Source: Actinomycetota bacterium (GTDB lineage: Bacteria; Actinomycetota; Acidimicrobiia; Acidimicrobiales; Microtrichaceae). From it: a DNA stretch of 64,000 nucleotides. The translations under genes and the position numbers were made by a program. Numbering within the stretch: position 1 is the first letter of the stretch; every line of letters starts with the position of its first letter. Below the pieces are notes generated by a model. The model saw nothing but the letters and a program-made list of their open reading frames with translations. It searched no databases and was not told the origin of the DNA. The stretch is taken from assembly GCA_016703525.1 (NCBI GenBank), contig JADJBW010000007.1:1-64000 (forward strand). Direction: 5' to 3'. This document shows, piece by piece, positions 28,367 to 37,495 of this stretch.

Positions 28367-29549
28367 CGAACCCTCCGTCCGGATCCGCTCGCCCGGGCGG
28401 GTGAATCTGATCGGCGAGCATACGGACTACTCGCTGTTGCCGGTGATGCCCCTGGCGATCGATCGCCACCTCGCGATCTGGGCGGCGGGCACCGCCGACG
28501 GCAGGCTGATCGCCGAGTCGATCGAGTTCGAGGGGCGCATCGAGTTCGAGCTCGACGCTCCGCCGAGCGCTCCGGGCGGCTGGCACCGCTACCTCGCCGC
28601 TGCGGCCGCCGCGCTCGCCGAGCGCCGACCTCGCGGCGCCGGCGCCCGGTTGCTCGTGGGCGGCGACCTGCCGTCCACCGGCGGGTTGAGCTCGTCATCG
28701 GCGCTGTCGGTGGGGGTGATCGCCACCCTCGCCCGGGTGTGGGGAATCGACGTCGCCGCCGATGAGCTGCCCGGCCTCGCGATCTCGGCGGAGCGCAGCA
28801 TCGGCGTCGAGGGCGGGATGATGGACCAGACGGTCATCGCACTGGCCCGCGCCGGCCACGCGCTGCGAATCGACTTCGACCCGCCGGCGACCCGCGGGGT
28901 TCCCATCCCGGCCGACCTGTCGATCGTGGCGGCCTACTCGGGCACCCCGGCGCCCAAGGGCGGCGCGGCGAACCTCGCGTACAACACCCGGGTGGTCGCG
29001 TGCCGCGCCGCGGCGCTCCTGCTGGGCGTGCCGCACGGCCTCGACGTGGCCGATCCGCCCGTGCTGTCCAAGGTCGTGGCCGCCGGCCTCGCCGACGCCG
29101 ATGCGCTGCCCGAAACGACGACGGCCGACGATGTGGCGGCGATCCTCGGTGTGAACGTCGAGCGCGTCGTGTCGATGACCGCCGGTCGCTTCGATCCCGC
29201 AGCGGAGCTCCCCGTGCGGATCGTCGCTCGGCACGTGATCGGCGAGGCCGCCCGCGTCGACCGCGCCGAGGAGGCGCTGCGCGACGGATCGTTGGAGCGG
29301 CTCGGTGCGCTGCTCGACGCCTCGCATGCCAGCCTGCGGGCGTTCGGCGCGAGCTCGCCGGCGCTCGACGCTCTCGTGGCGGCGATGCGCTCCGCCGGGG
29401 CGTGGGGCGCCCGGCTCACCGGGGCCGGTTTCGGGGGATACGCGGTGGCGGTGTGTGCCCCCGACGCGACCGCGGCGGTGATCGGCGCGGCGCGCTCGGC
29501 CACGGGCGGTCCCGCGTTCGAGGTGATCGCGTCGGACGGCGTCGGGTGA
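28332..29549 (+). CDS. galK: Galactokinase-like GHMP kinase
   Basis: A 405-residue GHMP-superfamily sugar kinase. The galactokinase signature reads RSPGRVNLIGEHTDYSLLP at residues ~17-35, with the Glu-His-Asp sugar contacts. The ATP-binding glycine/serine loop is GGLSSSSALSVG, and motif 3 is LTGAGFGGYAVAV. The expected product is a sugar-1-phosphate. ATG 28332 lacks a Shine-Dalgarno site and overlaps the divergent DUF218 gene. The stop overlaps the next gene's GTG (GTGA), linking it to a sugar nucleotidyltransferase, so the pair likely converts a free sugar into an activated nucleotide sugar. Galactose specificity is presumed from the signature, not proven. Confidence 0.83.
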   Translation: MSSSRFTSSFGIEPSVRIRSPGRVNLIGEHTDYSLLPVMPLAIDRHLAIWAAGTADGRLIAESIEFEGRIEFELDAPPSAPGGWHRYLAAAAAALAERRPRGAGARLLVGGDLPSTGGLSSSSALSVGVIATLARVWGIDVAADELPGLAISAERSIGVEGGMMDQTVIALARAGHALRIDFDPPATRGVPIPADLSIVAAYSGTPAPKGGAANLAYNTRVVACRAAALLLGVPHGLDVADPPVLSKVVAAGLADADALPETTTADDVAAILGVNVERVVSMTAGRFDPAAELPVRIVARHVIGEAARVDRAEEALRDGSLERLGALLDASHASLRAFGASSPALDALVAAMRSAGAWGARLTGAGFGGYAVAVCAPDATAAVIGAARSATGGPAFEVIASDGVG

Positions 29550-30265
29550 TCGCGATCGTTCCGGCGGCCGGGCGCGGGACGCGCCTCGGGGCGCTCACGG
29601 CGACCACGCCGAAGGCCCTCGTGCCGGTCGCCGGTCGGCCGGTGCTGGCGTGGGTGCTCCGTGGGCTGGCGCTCGCGGGAGCGAGCGAGATCATCGTGGT
29701 CGTGGGGCATCTCGGCGAGCAGATCGAGGCGTGCGTGGCCGACCTCAGCCCGGTCCCCGTCGCCGTCGTGCATCAACGTGAGGCGAGAGGTACCGCCGAC
29801 GCGCTCCTCGCCGCCGCCGAACGTGTGGGGTGCGCGCCGTTCATGTACGGCTGGGGCGACACGATCGCCGACCCCGCGGCGTACGAGCGGGTGCTCCGTC
29901 GTTGGGACGGGCACGCGGTGCTCGGCGTGAACCGGATCGACGATCCGTCGTCGGGCGCGGCGGTCGAGGTGGACGCATCGGGGATGGTGCGCTCGATCGT
30001 CGAGAAGCCGCCGCCGGGAACCTCGTCGACCCCGTTCAACCACGCCGGAATCGGCGTGCTGCCTGCCGTCGCGTGGGACCATCTGCGCGCGGTCCGACCC
30101 TCGCCGAGGAACGAGCTGGAGGTGACGTCGGCGCTCGCGTCGTTGATCGAGGCGGGGGAGCCGATGGCTGCGGTCGACGTCGACCCGGTGTTCGACATCG
30201 GTACGCCGTCGGGCCTGCGCTCGGCCGACGCGTGGGCGCGGACGTTCCTGGGCACGAGCGGCTGA
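29546..30265 (+). CDS. Sugar nucleotidyltransferase (NTP_transferase)
   Basis: A 239-residue Rossmann-like nucleotidyltransferase. The N-terminal VPAAGRGTRLGALTATTPKA is the NTP-binding signature with the pyrophosphorylase Arg and Lys. YGWGDTIAD supplies a metal-binding Asp, VRSIVEKP the conserved EKP Lys, and VFDIGTPSGL the C-terminal Asp. GTG 29546 overlaps the kinase stop, indicating translational coupling. Predicted reaction: sugar-1-phosphate + NTP to NDP-sugar + PPi. Compared with full-length GlmU or RmlA it is short, resembling stand-alone MurU/GMP-type enzymes. Specific sugar unknown. Confidence 0.83.
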   Translation: MIAIVPAAGRGTRLGALTATTPKALVPVAGRPVLAWVLRGLALAGASEIIVVVGHLGEQIEACVADLSPVPVAVVHQREARGTADALLAAAERVGCAPFMYGWGDTIADPAAYERVLRRWDGHAVLGVNRIDDPSSGAAVEVDASGMVRSIVEKPPPGTSSTPFNHAGIGVLPAVAWDHLRAVRPSPRNELEVTSALASLIEAGEPMAAVDVDPVFDIGTPSGLRSADAWARTFLGTSG

Positions 30266-30327
30266 CGCATCCGGGGCCGAGTTCGGCGCTCGCGTCCGGA
30301 CGCCGTCGAGATTGTCGGGGCGGTGTG

Positions 30328-30341
30328 CGAACATTCGTTCG
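30328..30341. promoter_or_regulatory. LexA SOS box upstream of dinB
   Basis: CGAACATTCGTTCG matches the Gram-positive/actinobacterial LexA consensus (CGAAC-N4-GTTCG) perfectly, with fully symmetric half-sites. It abuts the chosen GTG start of DNA polymerase IV at 30341. LexA binding there would block transcription, consistent with damage-inducible expression. The identity of the adjacent gene makes the call strong. Confidence 0.88.
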
Positions 30342-31567
30342 TGAACTCGCCCCGACTCGACGCCGCTGACAGCTCCCGGCGCGGACCCACGCGCATTCTC
30401 CATGCCGACCTCGACGCGTTTTTCGCCTCGGTCGAACAGCGCGACGACCCGTCGCTGCGCGGCCGGCCGATCGCCGTCGGGGGTGGGGTGGTGCTCGCGG
30501 CGTCGTACGAGGCGCGGGCCTTCGGTGTGCGCGGCGCCATGGGCGGAACCGAGGCCCGACGCCGCTGTCCCGACCTGCGCTTCGTGCGTCCCCGCATGTC
30601 GGCCTACTCCGAGGCGAGCGCCGCGGTGTTCGAGATCTTCCGCGAGACCAGCCCGGTCGTCGAGGGCATCTCGATCGACGAGGCGTTCCTCGACGTGTCC
30701 GGCCTGCGGCGCCTTGCCGGGGAGCCCGCCGACATCGCGACCCGGCTGCGCGCCCGGGTGCGAGCCGAAGTCGGCCTGCCGATCTCGGTCGGGATCGCGT
30801 CGACGAAGGCGCTCGCCAAGGTGGCGAGCGCCGTCGGTAAGCCCGATGGGCTGTGCGAGGTGCCGATCGGTGGCGAGCTCGACTTTCTGCACCCGCTGCC
30901 GATCGAGCGGCTCTGGGGCGTTGGGCCCGCCAACTCGGCGAAGCTGCGCGCACGCGGCATTCGAACGGTGGGCGAGCTCGCCGCCGTGCCGCGCACGGCT
31001 GTCGCCTCGATCGTCGGGCGCGGATCCGCCGCGCACCTGTGCGCGCTCGCGGGCAACGAGGACCCTCGTCGCGTTCGGACGCGGGCCCGCCGTCGTTCGA
31101 TGGGTGCTCAGCGCGCACTCGGAAGGGCGCCGCGCACCGCCGAGGAGCACGATGCCGTGCTCGTCGCGCTCGCGGAGCGGGTGACGGGGCGCATGCGTTC
31201 GGCCGATCGGGTCGGCCGGTGCATCACGTTGCGCGTCCGGTTCGCCGACTTCACCGCCGTTACCCGATCGGTGACGCTGCCGGAGGCGACCGCCCACACG
31301 GCGACGATCCTCGCGGGGGTGCGTCGCGCCTACCGGCACGCGTCGCCGCTGATCGAGGAGCGCGGTTGCACGCTGCTCGGCATCTCGATCGGCCACCTCG
31401 ACGACGCCGACGCGGTGCAGCTCGCCCTCCCGTTCGACGTGTACGCCGGCGACACGCTCGACCACGCCGTCGACGCGGTGCGCGACAAGTTCGGCGCCGC
31501 GGCGGTGCGCCGGGCCGCCGGCCTGCGGGCCGGGCGAGGGGTCGAGATGCCGATGCTGCCCGACTGA
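30341..31567 (+). CDS. dinB: DNA polymerase IV (Y-family translesion polymerase)
   Basis: A 408-residue error-prone Y-family polymerase. Palm residues appear in LHADLDAFFASVEQ (first catalytic Asp pair) and GISIDEAFLDVSG (Asp-Glu). VSIGIASTKALAKVAS-type and GVGPANSAKLRARGI (helix-hairpin-helix) segments follow, with the little-finger domain at the C-terminus ending in QLALPF. That QLxLPF peptide resembles a beta-clamp-binding motif. GTG 30341 (MNSPRLDA) is used instead of GTG 30323 because the latter would place the SOS box inside the coding sequence. A thioesterase gene follows 7 bp downstream and may share the transcript. Confidence 0.93.
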   Translation: MNSPRLDAADSSRRGPTRILHADLDAFFASVEQRDDPSLRGRPIAVGGGVVLAASYEARAFGVRGAMGGTEARRRCPDLRFVRPRMSAYSEASAAVFEIFRETSPVVEGISIDEAFLDVSGLRRLAGEPADIATRLRARVRAEVGLPISVGIASTKALAKVASAVGKPDGLCEVPIGGELDFLHPLPIERLWGVGPANSAKLRARGIRTVGELAAVPRTAVASIVGRGSAAHLCALAGNEDPRRVRTRARRRSMGAQRALGRAPRTAEEHDAVLVALAERVTGRMRSADRVGRCITLRVRFADFTAVTRSVTLPEATAHTATILAGVRRAYRHASPLIEERGCTLLGISIGHLDDADAVQLALPFDVYAGDTLDHAVDAVRDKFGAAAVRRAAGLRAGRGVEMPMLPD

Positions 31568-31574
31568 GACCACC

Positions 31575-32504
31575 ATGGTGGCCATGTCGACACCCCCCGT
31601 GCCCGCTGCGCCGACCCCCAGATCGATTCTCGAAGACCTCGTGCTGACGCCCGTGCCGGGGTATTCCGGCCGATACGGCGTGGTCGTCGATGACGGCTGG
31701 CGGGTGCTCCACGTGTTCGGTGGGATGACCAAGGCGCTTGCGCTGCGGGCCGCGGCCGAGGCGCTCGGTCGGCCCGACCTGCGCCTGGTGACCACCGGGG
31801 CAACGTATGTGGCGCCGATCGCAGCTGGGCCGGTGGGAATCCAGGCCGACGTGATCCGCTCGGGGCGGCGCGGCGCGCAGGTGCGGGTGTGCCTGTGGTC
31901 GGGCCCCGCCACCGATGAGCCGCGTGGCGACCTGCTCGTCGACGCGGTGTTCGGCGCCCACGACGACGCGCTGCCCGGGCTGGCGCCGGTGGTCCTGCCG
32001 GCCGACGCTCGCGCGCCCGACGCGTCGACCGGGCGAGACGAGCTCGCCCGCTCCCGCGTGGTCGACGTGCCGTTCCATCGCCAGACCGACTGGCGCCTTG
32101 CCGTGGGCACCTACGACTTCACGGCGCCGCCCGACGACCCGCGCACCGTGTCGTGGTTTCGCTTCCGCAACTCGGCGATCGGTCCCGGCGACGCGTGGGA
32201 TCCCGCGACGCTCGCCGTTCCGGGCGACATCCTCGGCCCCGCGTTCTCGCGCGGCATCGGGCCAGCGCGGCACTTCTTCGTGATCACCCTGCAGCTCTCG
32301 ATGCAGTGGTTCGCGCCGGTGCGTTCGGAGTGGGTCTGCCAGGAGTCGTCGGTCAGCCGCGCTGCGGGCGGCTTCGTGACCGGCGTGTCGAACCTGTTCG
32401 ACGAGTCGGGGGAGTTGGTGGGGCTCGCGACCCAATGCGCCATGCTGCGCCCGCTCGAGCGCGTCGCCGCCGACGGGCTGTCGGGCGCGGCCGACCAAGG
32501 CTGA
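31575..32504 (+). CDS. Acyl-CoA thioesterase-like protein
   Basis: A 309-residue protein with a double hot-dog arrangement of the TesB/acyl-CoA thioesterase family, hydrolysing acyl-CoA to acid and CoA. Recognisable elements are HVFGGMTKALALRAAAEAL (first hot-dog helix) and LQLSMQWFAPVRSEWVCQES followed by GGFVTGVSNLFDESGELVGL (second hot-dog strands and turn). ATG 31575 or 31584 could be used; neither has a strong ribosome-binding site, fitting readthrough from dinB 7 bp upstream. A strong hairpin follows at 32,527-32,565. No physiological link to SOS is evident. Confidence 0.75.
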   Translation: MVAMSTPPVPAAPTPRSILEDLVLTPVPGYSGRYGVVVDDGWRVLHVFGGMTKALALRAAAEALGRPDLRLVTTGATYVAPIAAGPVGIQADVIRSGRRGAQVRVCLWSGPATDEPRGDLLVDAVFGAHDDALPGLAPVVLPADARAPDASTGRDELARSRVVDVPFHRQTDWRLAVGTYDFTAPPDDPRTVSWFRFRNSAIGPGDAWDPATLAVPGDILGPAFSRGIGPARHFFVITLQLSMQWFAPVRSEWVCQESSVSRAAGGFVTGVSNLFDESGELVGLATQCAMLRPLERVAADGLSGAADQG

Positions 32505-32526
32505 CTGTGCGTAGGTGAGCGGGTCG

Positions 32527-32565
32527 CGCTACATCTCGCGCAACAATGTCACGCGAGGTGTAGCG
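32527..32565 (+). terminator. 14-bp hairpin after the dinB-thioesterase unit
   Basis: Arms 32,527-32,540 and 32,552-32,565 pair over 14 bp with a single G-U, around an 11-nt loop. Only three T residues follow, as often seen for high-GC terminators. It lies 22 bp after the thioesterase stop and 64 bp before the next start. It could act as terminator for the upstream pair or, because the DNA arms are nearly symmetric, as an operator for the downstream lipoprotein hydrolase. Confidence 0.55.
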
Positions 32566-32629
32566 TTTGACCGTCGATCTGGTGCAGAATCCCCCGGGAA
32601 GCAAAGAACCGACTTTGGGGGTATGGGTG

Positions 32630-34919
32630 ATGGTGCGAGAGAGTCGTCGACGCCGCGCGTGCAGGCCGGCCGCGTTCGGGCCGGTCGCGGTCGGGCTTGC
32701 CGCCGCACTGGCCTTCACCGCGTGCGACCCGGGCGCACTGCCGCTCCCTCAGCCGCCCGCGGCGCACGGTCCGGGCGTGCCCGGCCCCGAGTTCCGGGTA
32801 GCGGGCGGCGTCGGCCAGATCTCGGTGCGCAACGCGACGCCGTCATCGTCGCTGCGCATCACCGGCCCGCTCGGCCAGCCGTCCGAGGCGACGGCGACGC
32901 ATGCTGCCGACCGGTTCGGCAGTCTCGTGGTGCGCGATCTCTCGCCCGGATCGTCGTACCGCGTGGTCGACGCCGCCTCCGGCTCGTCGGCATCGGCCAT
33001 GGTGCTCGCCGCCGACCAGCCGCCCGACGCGTCGTTCTACCAACGCACCAAGATGCAGGAGGGCCTCAACTACATCCCGATGCGTGACGGCACGCTGCTC
33101 GCAGCGACGGTTCGCCTCCCCCTCGGCGCCTCGCTCGACGACGGCCCCTTCCCGACGCTGATCGAGTACTCGGGGTACGACGTCGCGGCGCCCGCCGATC
33201 CGCTCGTGGCCAGGGCCGGCAACATGGTGGGCCTCCGATGGGGCGAGAGCCCGCTGGTGCCCGGCCCCGAAACCCTCGTCGGTGGCGTGGTGGCGAGACT
33301 CGCCGGATACGCCGTCGTGTCGGTACAGCTGCGCGGGAGCGGCTGTTCGGGAGGCGAAGCCGACCTGCTCGGCCCGGTCGGTGCCGCCGACGGGTACGAC
33401 GCCGTCGAGACCGTCGCTGCGCAGTGGTGGGCACAAGGTCGCCGGATCGGGATGATCGGCATCTCCTTCTCGGGCTTCTCCCAGCTCGTGGTGGCCGCGA
33501 CACATCCGCCGCACCTCGCCGCGATCGCTCCGCTGTCGTTCCTCGGACGTCTCTGGGACGTGGCCTGGCCGGGCGGCATCCGCAACGACGGGTTCGCGGA
33601 GAACTGGGTGAAGGGCCGCGTCGCCGCAGCGCTGCCGGCCCCGGCCGAGGGGGCGCTCCCGTCGGCCAACGCCCTGGTGGCGACGGATCCGTACTGTCGC
33701 GAGAACCAGCGACTCCGGCTGCAGACGCGCGATGCGCTCGACATCTTTCAGTCGACCGACACGATGATCGGCGACTTCCTCGACCGCGACTTCACCGAGG
33801 CGATGGACGCGATCGACGTGCCCGTGTTCGGGGCGCTGCAGTACCAGGACGAGCAGACGGCCTCCACGCCCATGCGGTTCATCGAGCGGCTCACCGACCA
33901 CAACCCGCGCTCGTGGGTGACGCTGTCGTCGGGGATCCACAACGATGCGATCAGCCCGGAAACGCTCACCGACATGTTCCAGTTCCTCGACCTGTACGTC
34001 GCGCACCGCAGCCCGGAGGCGAAGCTGCCGTTGATGCTTGCGGCGCCGCTCGTGTTCGGTGAGGGCACGGTCCCGATGCCGTGGCCGTCGCTGCTCGGGC
34101 TGCCCTACTGCGACGCTGCGCCGCTGGGAGGCCCAGCCGCACTTCCGCTACGGGATGGAGCGGGCGGTCACCTCCGGCGCCGGGGCGAGCGGCGTCCGCT
34201 GGTCGTTCACCTCGCCGCAGTTCCCGCCGACGGCCACCACGGCGACCCCGTGGTATATCGGTGCGGGCGGCGCGCTGGCCCGCACGGTCGGCGCGTCCGG
34301 ATCGGTCACGTGGCGCAACGACCCGGCCGCTCGGCCGCGCACGATCGGGAACACGTGGTCGGCCGTCCCGACCGGCACGGGCGTCGGCTTCGTCTCGGCC
34401 CCGCTCGCAGCCGATGCGGTGGTGGCCGGCCCGATCGCAGCAGACCTGTGGCTGGGTTCGAGCGCGGCCGACACCGACGTGCAGGTCACCCTCACCGAGG
34501 TCCGCCCCGATGGCAAGGAAATGCTGGTCTCGACCGGGTTCCAGCGGGGCTCGCAACGACGGATCGACCCGGCGCTCGACCTGGCGCTCGAACCGGGTCA
34601 CACCTACGTGAACCCCGAGCCGCTCGCACCGGGAGCCAACCTGGTGCGCGTGCAGGTGCTTCCGACGGGGCACGCGTTCCGGGCGGGCAGTCGTCTCCGC
34701 GTCGCCGTCGGGCCGGTCGGCGGCGATCGCACCGCGTGGGCGTTCTCCACCGTCGACCGCGGCGTGGCGCCGACCGATCAGCTGTTCTTCGGGGCCGGCC
34801 ACCCTTCGTCGATCACGTTGCCCGTCGTGTCCGGGGTGGTCGCTCCCGCCGGACTCCCGGCGTGCCCGCAGGTCGGCCAGCCGTGCCGGACCTACGTCCC
34901 CGCCGCGAACGGAGGCTGA
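32630..34919 (+). CDS. Secreted S15 (CocE/X-Pro dipeptidyl-peptidase) lipoprotein, one frameshift
   Basis: About 763 codons. The signal peptide (RRRRACRPAAFGPVAVGLAA) ends in a FTAC lipobox-like site. The alpha/beta hydrolase core has the S15 nucleophile Ser279 in GISFSGFS, the acidic residue in YQDEQTAS and the His in SSGIHND. The C-terminal jelly-roll (APLAADAVVAGPIAADLWL, GHTYVNPEPLAPG) completes the CocE/XPDP family. Near 34,110 the frame shifts by +1 (GLPYCDA joins LRRWEAQPHFRYG), best explained by an inserted base. Family members cleave acyl esters such as cocaine-like or cutinase-type substrates, or X-Pro peptides. ATG 32630 is chosen because it starts the signal peptide directly. Confidence 0.83.
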
Positions 34920-34922
34920 AGC

Positions 34923-34949
34923 GACCGCCGACGCGACCGTCGGCCGGTC
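34923..34949 (+). terminator. GC-rich hairpin after the S15 gene
   Basis: GACCG-CCGACG pairs with CGTCGG-CGGTC across a CGAC loop, with one bulged C: 11 base pairs in all. It starts three bases after the S15 stop codon. There is no U-tract, but position and stability fit an actinobacterial terminator that would separate this gene from the SDR at 35,046. Confidence 0.5.
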
Positions 34950-35045
34950 CGCGTACGTGCTCCGGTTCCGCCCGAGGTGAGTTGGGCGCGTCCGGAGGGC
35001 CCGCTGGGGCAGACTCAGGCGTTTGTGATCACCCAGGAGAATGGC

Positions 35046-35879
35046 ATGAAGCGTTTCGAAGGCAAGGTCGTGTTCATCACGGGGGTCGCCCGAGGCCAGG
35101 GTCGGGAACACGCCGTGCGTTTCGCCGCCGAGGGGGCGTCGATCATCGGCATCGACATCTGCTCCGACCTGCCGAGCGTGTGGTATCCGCTCGCCACCGA
35201 AGCCGATCTCGCCGAGACGACGCGCCGCATCGAAGAGGTCGGCGGCGCGAGCGTGCTGAAGGTGGCCGACGTGCGCGACCGGCGTGCGATGCGCGAGGTC
35301 GTGAAGGAGGGCGTCGAGCGCTTCGGTCGGCTCGACGTGATCTGCGCGAACGCGGGCACGTATTCGCCGTCGCCCACCGAGTGGATGAGCGACGATGCGT
35401 GGGACGAGACCATCGACATCAACCTGTCGGGCGTGTTTCGCACGGTGCGGGCCGGGCTGAAGCCGATGATGGAGCGGGGCGAGGGCGGCTCGATCGTGAT
35501 CACCTCGTCCACCGCAGGACTCAAGGGCTTCTACGGTTCGCCGTCGTACTGCGCCGCGAAGCACGGCGTCGTCGGGTTCATGAAGTCGCTCGCGTTGGAG
35601 ATGGCGCCGCATCAGATCCGGGTGAACTGCGTGCATCCCACCTCGGTCGACACGCCGATGATCCGCAACGCGATCTTCCCGACCCTCGTCGCCCCCGAGA
35701 AGGGACAGGACGCCACCTGGGAGGACGCGGAGGACTTCCTGCGGCCCCAACAGCCGATGGGCATCGCGACGATCGCGCCCCGCGATATCTCGAACGCGAT
35801 CATGTGGCTCTCCTCGGACGAGGCGCGCTACATCACGGGCGTGAGCCTCGCCGTCGACGGCGGTGCGATGCTCAAGTGA
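35046..35879 (+). CDS. Mycofactocin-type SDR oxidoreductase
   Basis: A 277-residue short-chain dehydrogenase. The cofactor loop reads FITGVARGQGREHAVRFA, the GxARGQGRxHA form typical of mycofactocin-coupled SDRs whose NAD(H) is tightly bound. Catalytic residues are Ser in ITSSTAGLKG and Tyr/Lys in YCAAKHG; the C-terminus has YITGVSLAVDGG. AGGAGA ends five bases before ATG 35046, fixing the start. The next gene starts on its stop (GTGA). It could oxidise or reduce an alcohol in the pathway of the downstream cluster, regenerating through mycofactocin; no mycofactocin biosynthetic gene is in the window. Confidence 0.83.
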   Translation: MKRFEGKVVFITGVARGQGREHAVRFAAEGASIIGIDICSDLPSVWYPLATEADLAETTRRIEEVGGASVLKVADVRDRRAMREVVKEGVERFGRLDVICANAGTYSPSPTEWMSDDAWDETIDINLSGVFRTVRAGLKPMMERGEGGSIVITSSTAGLKGFYGSPSYCAAKHGVVGFMKSLALEMAPHQIRVNCVHPTSVDTPMIRNAIFPTLVAPEKGQDATWEDAEDFLRPQQPMGIATIAPRDISNAIMWLSSDEARYITGVSLAVDGGAMLK

Positions 35880-37468
35880 ACCTCGCCGCCGCCATCCTGG
35901 AGGTCTGCGAGCGCGACGGCGCGAACGAGCGATCGGCGTTGATCGAGCTGTCGGTCGACTCGCCACCGACCACCGTGACCTACTCGGCGCTCGCCGAGCG
36001 CATCCGCGGTGCGGCGGCGGGCCTGCGGCGCCTCGGAATCGAGTCCGGCGACCGCGTGCTCGTGGCGGTCCGCCCCGGCGTCGACCTGTACGTCGCCGTG
36101 TTCGGTGCCCTCGCAGCGGGTGCGACGGTGGTCTTTCTCGACGCGTCGAGCCCCCGAACCACGCAGGCGCGGGCGGTTCGGGCGGCGGCGCCGCGGGCGA
36201 TCGTGGCACCCAACGCGGTGCTCGCGTCGACGTGGCCGTTGCTCGCGGCGGCCGGGGTCCGCCATCGCCTCGCGCTCGACGGCGACATGCGCGGCGCGGT
36301 GTCGTTCGGCGAGGTCTGCGGCGCGGGAGCCGACGCCGGCGCCTGCTCGGCGAAGTCCGACGAGGACCTGGCCTTCGTCACCTACACCTCGGGTTCGACC
36401 GGCCGGCCCAAGGGCGTCCCGCGTTCGCATGGGCTGCTGCGGCGACAGCACGAGACGATCCAGTCGAACTTCCCCATGTCGGTCGACGAGGTCGCGCTCG
36501 TCGGATTCCCGATGCTGGGCATCCACACGCTCCTGGTCGGATGCACGGCGGTGCTCGTTCCGCTCGATCCGCGTTTCGGCGCGGCAGCGCTCGCAGGCGC
36601 GTTGGGCGCGCACCACGTCACTTCGGTGGGGCTCGGCCCGGCCATGTGGCGCGAGGTGCTCCCGCTGCTCGACGCCACGTCGCCGCTCCGCCTGAACTAC
36701 GTGGGAATCGGCGGCGCCCCGCTGTCGATCGGCGTGGCCCGCGACCTTCGCGCCCGGTTCCCCGAGGCCGCCTGCTACTGCGCCTACGGCTCGGCCGAGG
36801 CGGAGCCGATCGCCCGCGTCGACATCGACGCGTTCCTCGCCGAGACCGAGGCGTGGATCGCGGATCCCGCGGGCACGCCGGGAGGGTTGCCGGTGGGCGT
36901 GCCCGTCCCGGAGGTCGAGGTGCGGATCGTCGCGATCGACGCTGTCGACCCGGACGCCGAGGTGCCCGACGGTTGGGTCGGAGAGCTGGTGGTCGCCGGC
37001 CCGAACGTCGTGGATCGCTACGTGGGCGACGACGCGGCGACGCGGCGCACCAAACTGCGCGGGACCTCCGGGCGGATCTGGCATCGCACCGGTGACCTCG
37101 GCTGGCGCGGTGCCGACGGAGCGGTTCGCCTGGTCGGTCGAGTCGCCGACCGCCTGACGGCGAGCGACGGGCGCACCGTCGACCCCTATCCCGTGGAGTT
37201 GGCGATCGACGAGGTCGCGGGGGTGATGCGCAGCGCGCTCGTGGCGCACTCGGCCCGGCCGTACGGCGAGCTGATCGTCGAGGAGCGGCCGGGCATGACG
37301 GCGGACGCGGCCGACGTCGCCGAGACGCTCGGACGGTTCGGGCTCGACGTGCCGATCGTGCGCGCGTCCATCCCGCTCGACACCCGCATCCGCTCGAAGA
37401 TCGATCGGGTTCGGTTACGCGCTCGGCGCGAGGCGACGCTCGGGGGCCGCCGACCCACTGGCCGTTGA
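35876..37468 (+). CDS. AMP-dependent acid ligase, first activation enzyme of the cluster
   Basis: A 530-residue ANL adenylate-forming enzyme. The P-loop is FVTYTSGSTGRPKGVPRSHG. YCAYGSAEAEPIARVD is the A5-like segment with an unusual AEAEP, WHRTGDLGW is A7, and the C-terminal lid ends in IPLDTRIRSKIDRVRLR, with a Lys at the A10 position (RSKIDR). GTG 35876 overlaps the SDR stop by four bases, so SDR and ligase are translationally coupled. The substrate pocket residues do not identify the acid. It resembles the OleC-like branch of the family more than medium-chain ligases, by impression only. Likely role: activate an acid for the reductase domain of the downstream fusion. Confidence 0.78.
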   Translation: MNLAAAILEVCERDGANERSALIELSVDSPPTTVTYSALAERIRGAAAGLRRLGIESGDRVLVAVRPGVDLYVAVFGALAAGATVVFLDASSPRTTQARAVRAAAPRAIVAPNAVLASTWPLLAAAGVRHRLALDGDMRGAVSFGEVCGAGADAGACSAKSDEDLAFVTYTSGSTGRPKGVPRSHGLLRRQHETIQSNFPMSVDEVALVGFPMLGIHTLLVGCTAVLVPLDPRFGAAALAGALGAHHVTSVGLGPAMWREVLPLLDATSPLRLNYVGIGGAPLSIGVARDLRARFPEAACYCAYGSAEAEPIARVDIDAFLAETEAWIADPAGTPGGLPVGVPVPEVEVRIVAIDAVDPDAEVPDGWVGELVVAGPNVVDRYVGDDAATRRTKLRGTSGRIWHRTGDLGWRGADGAVRLVGRVADRLTASDGRTVDPYPVELAIDEVAGVMRSALVAHSARPYGELIVEERPGMTADAADVAETLGRFGLDVPIVRASIPLDTRIRSKIDRVRLRARREATLGGRRPTGR

Positions 37469-37495
37469 GCGTCGCGGGGCGCTTCGTGGGTTGGT

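Noticed and set aside
28934..32110. A 1058-codon minus-strand open frame
   Set aside because: Shadow of galK, nucleotidyltransferase, dinB and thioesterase genes; no motif.
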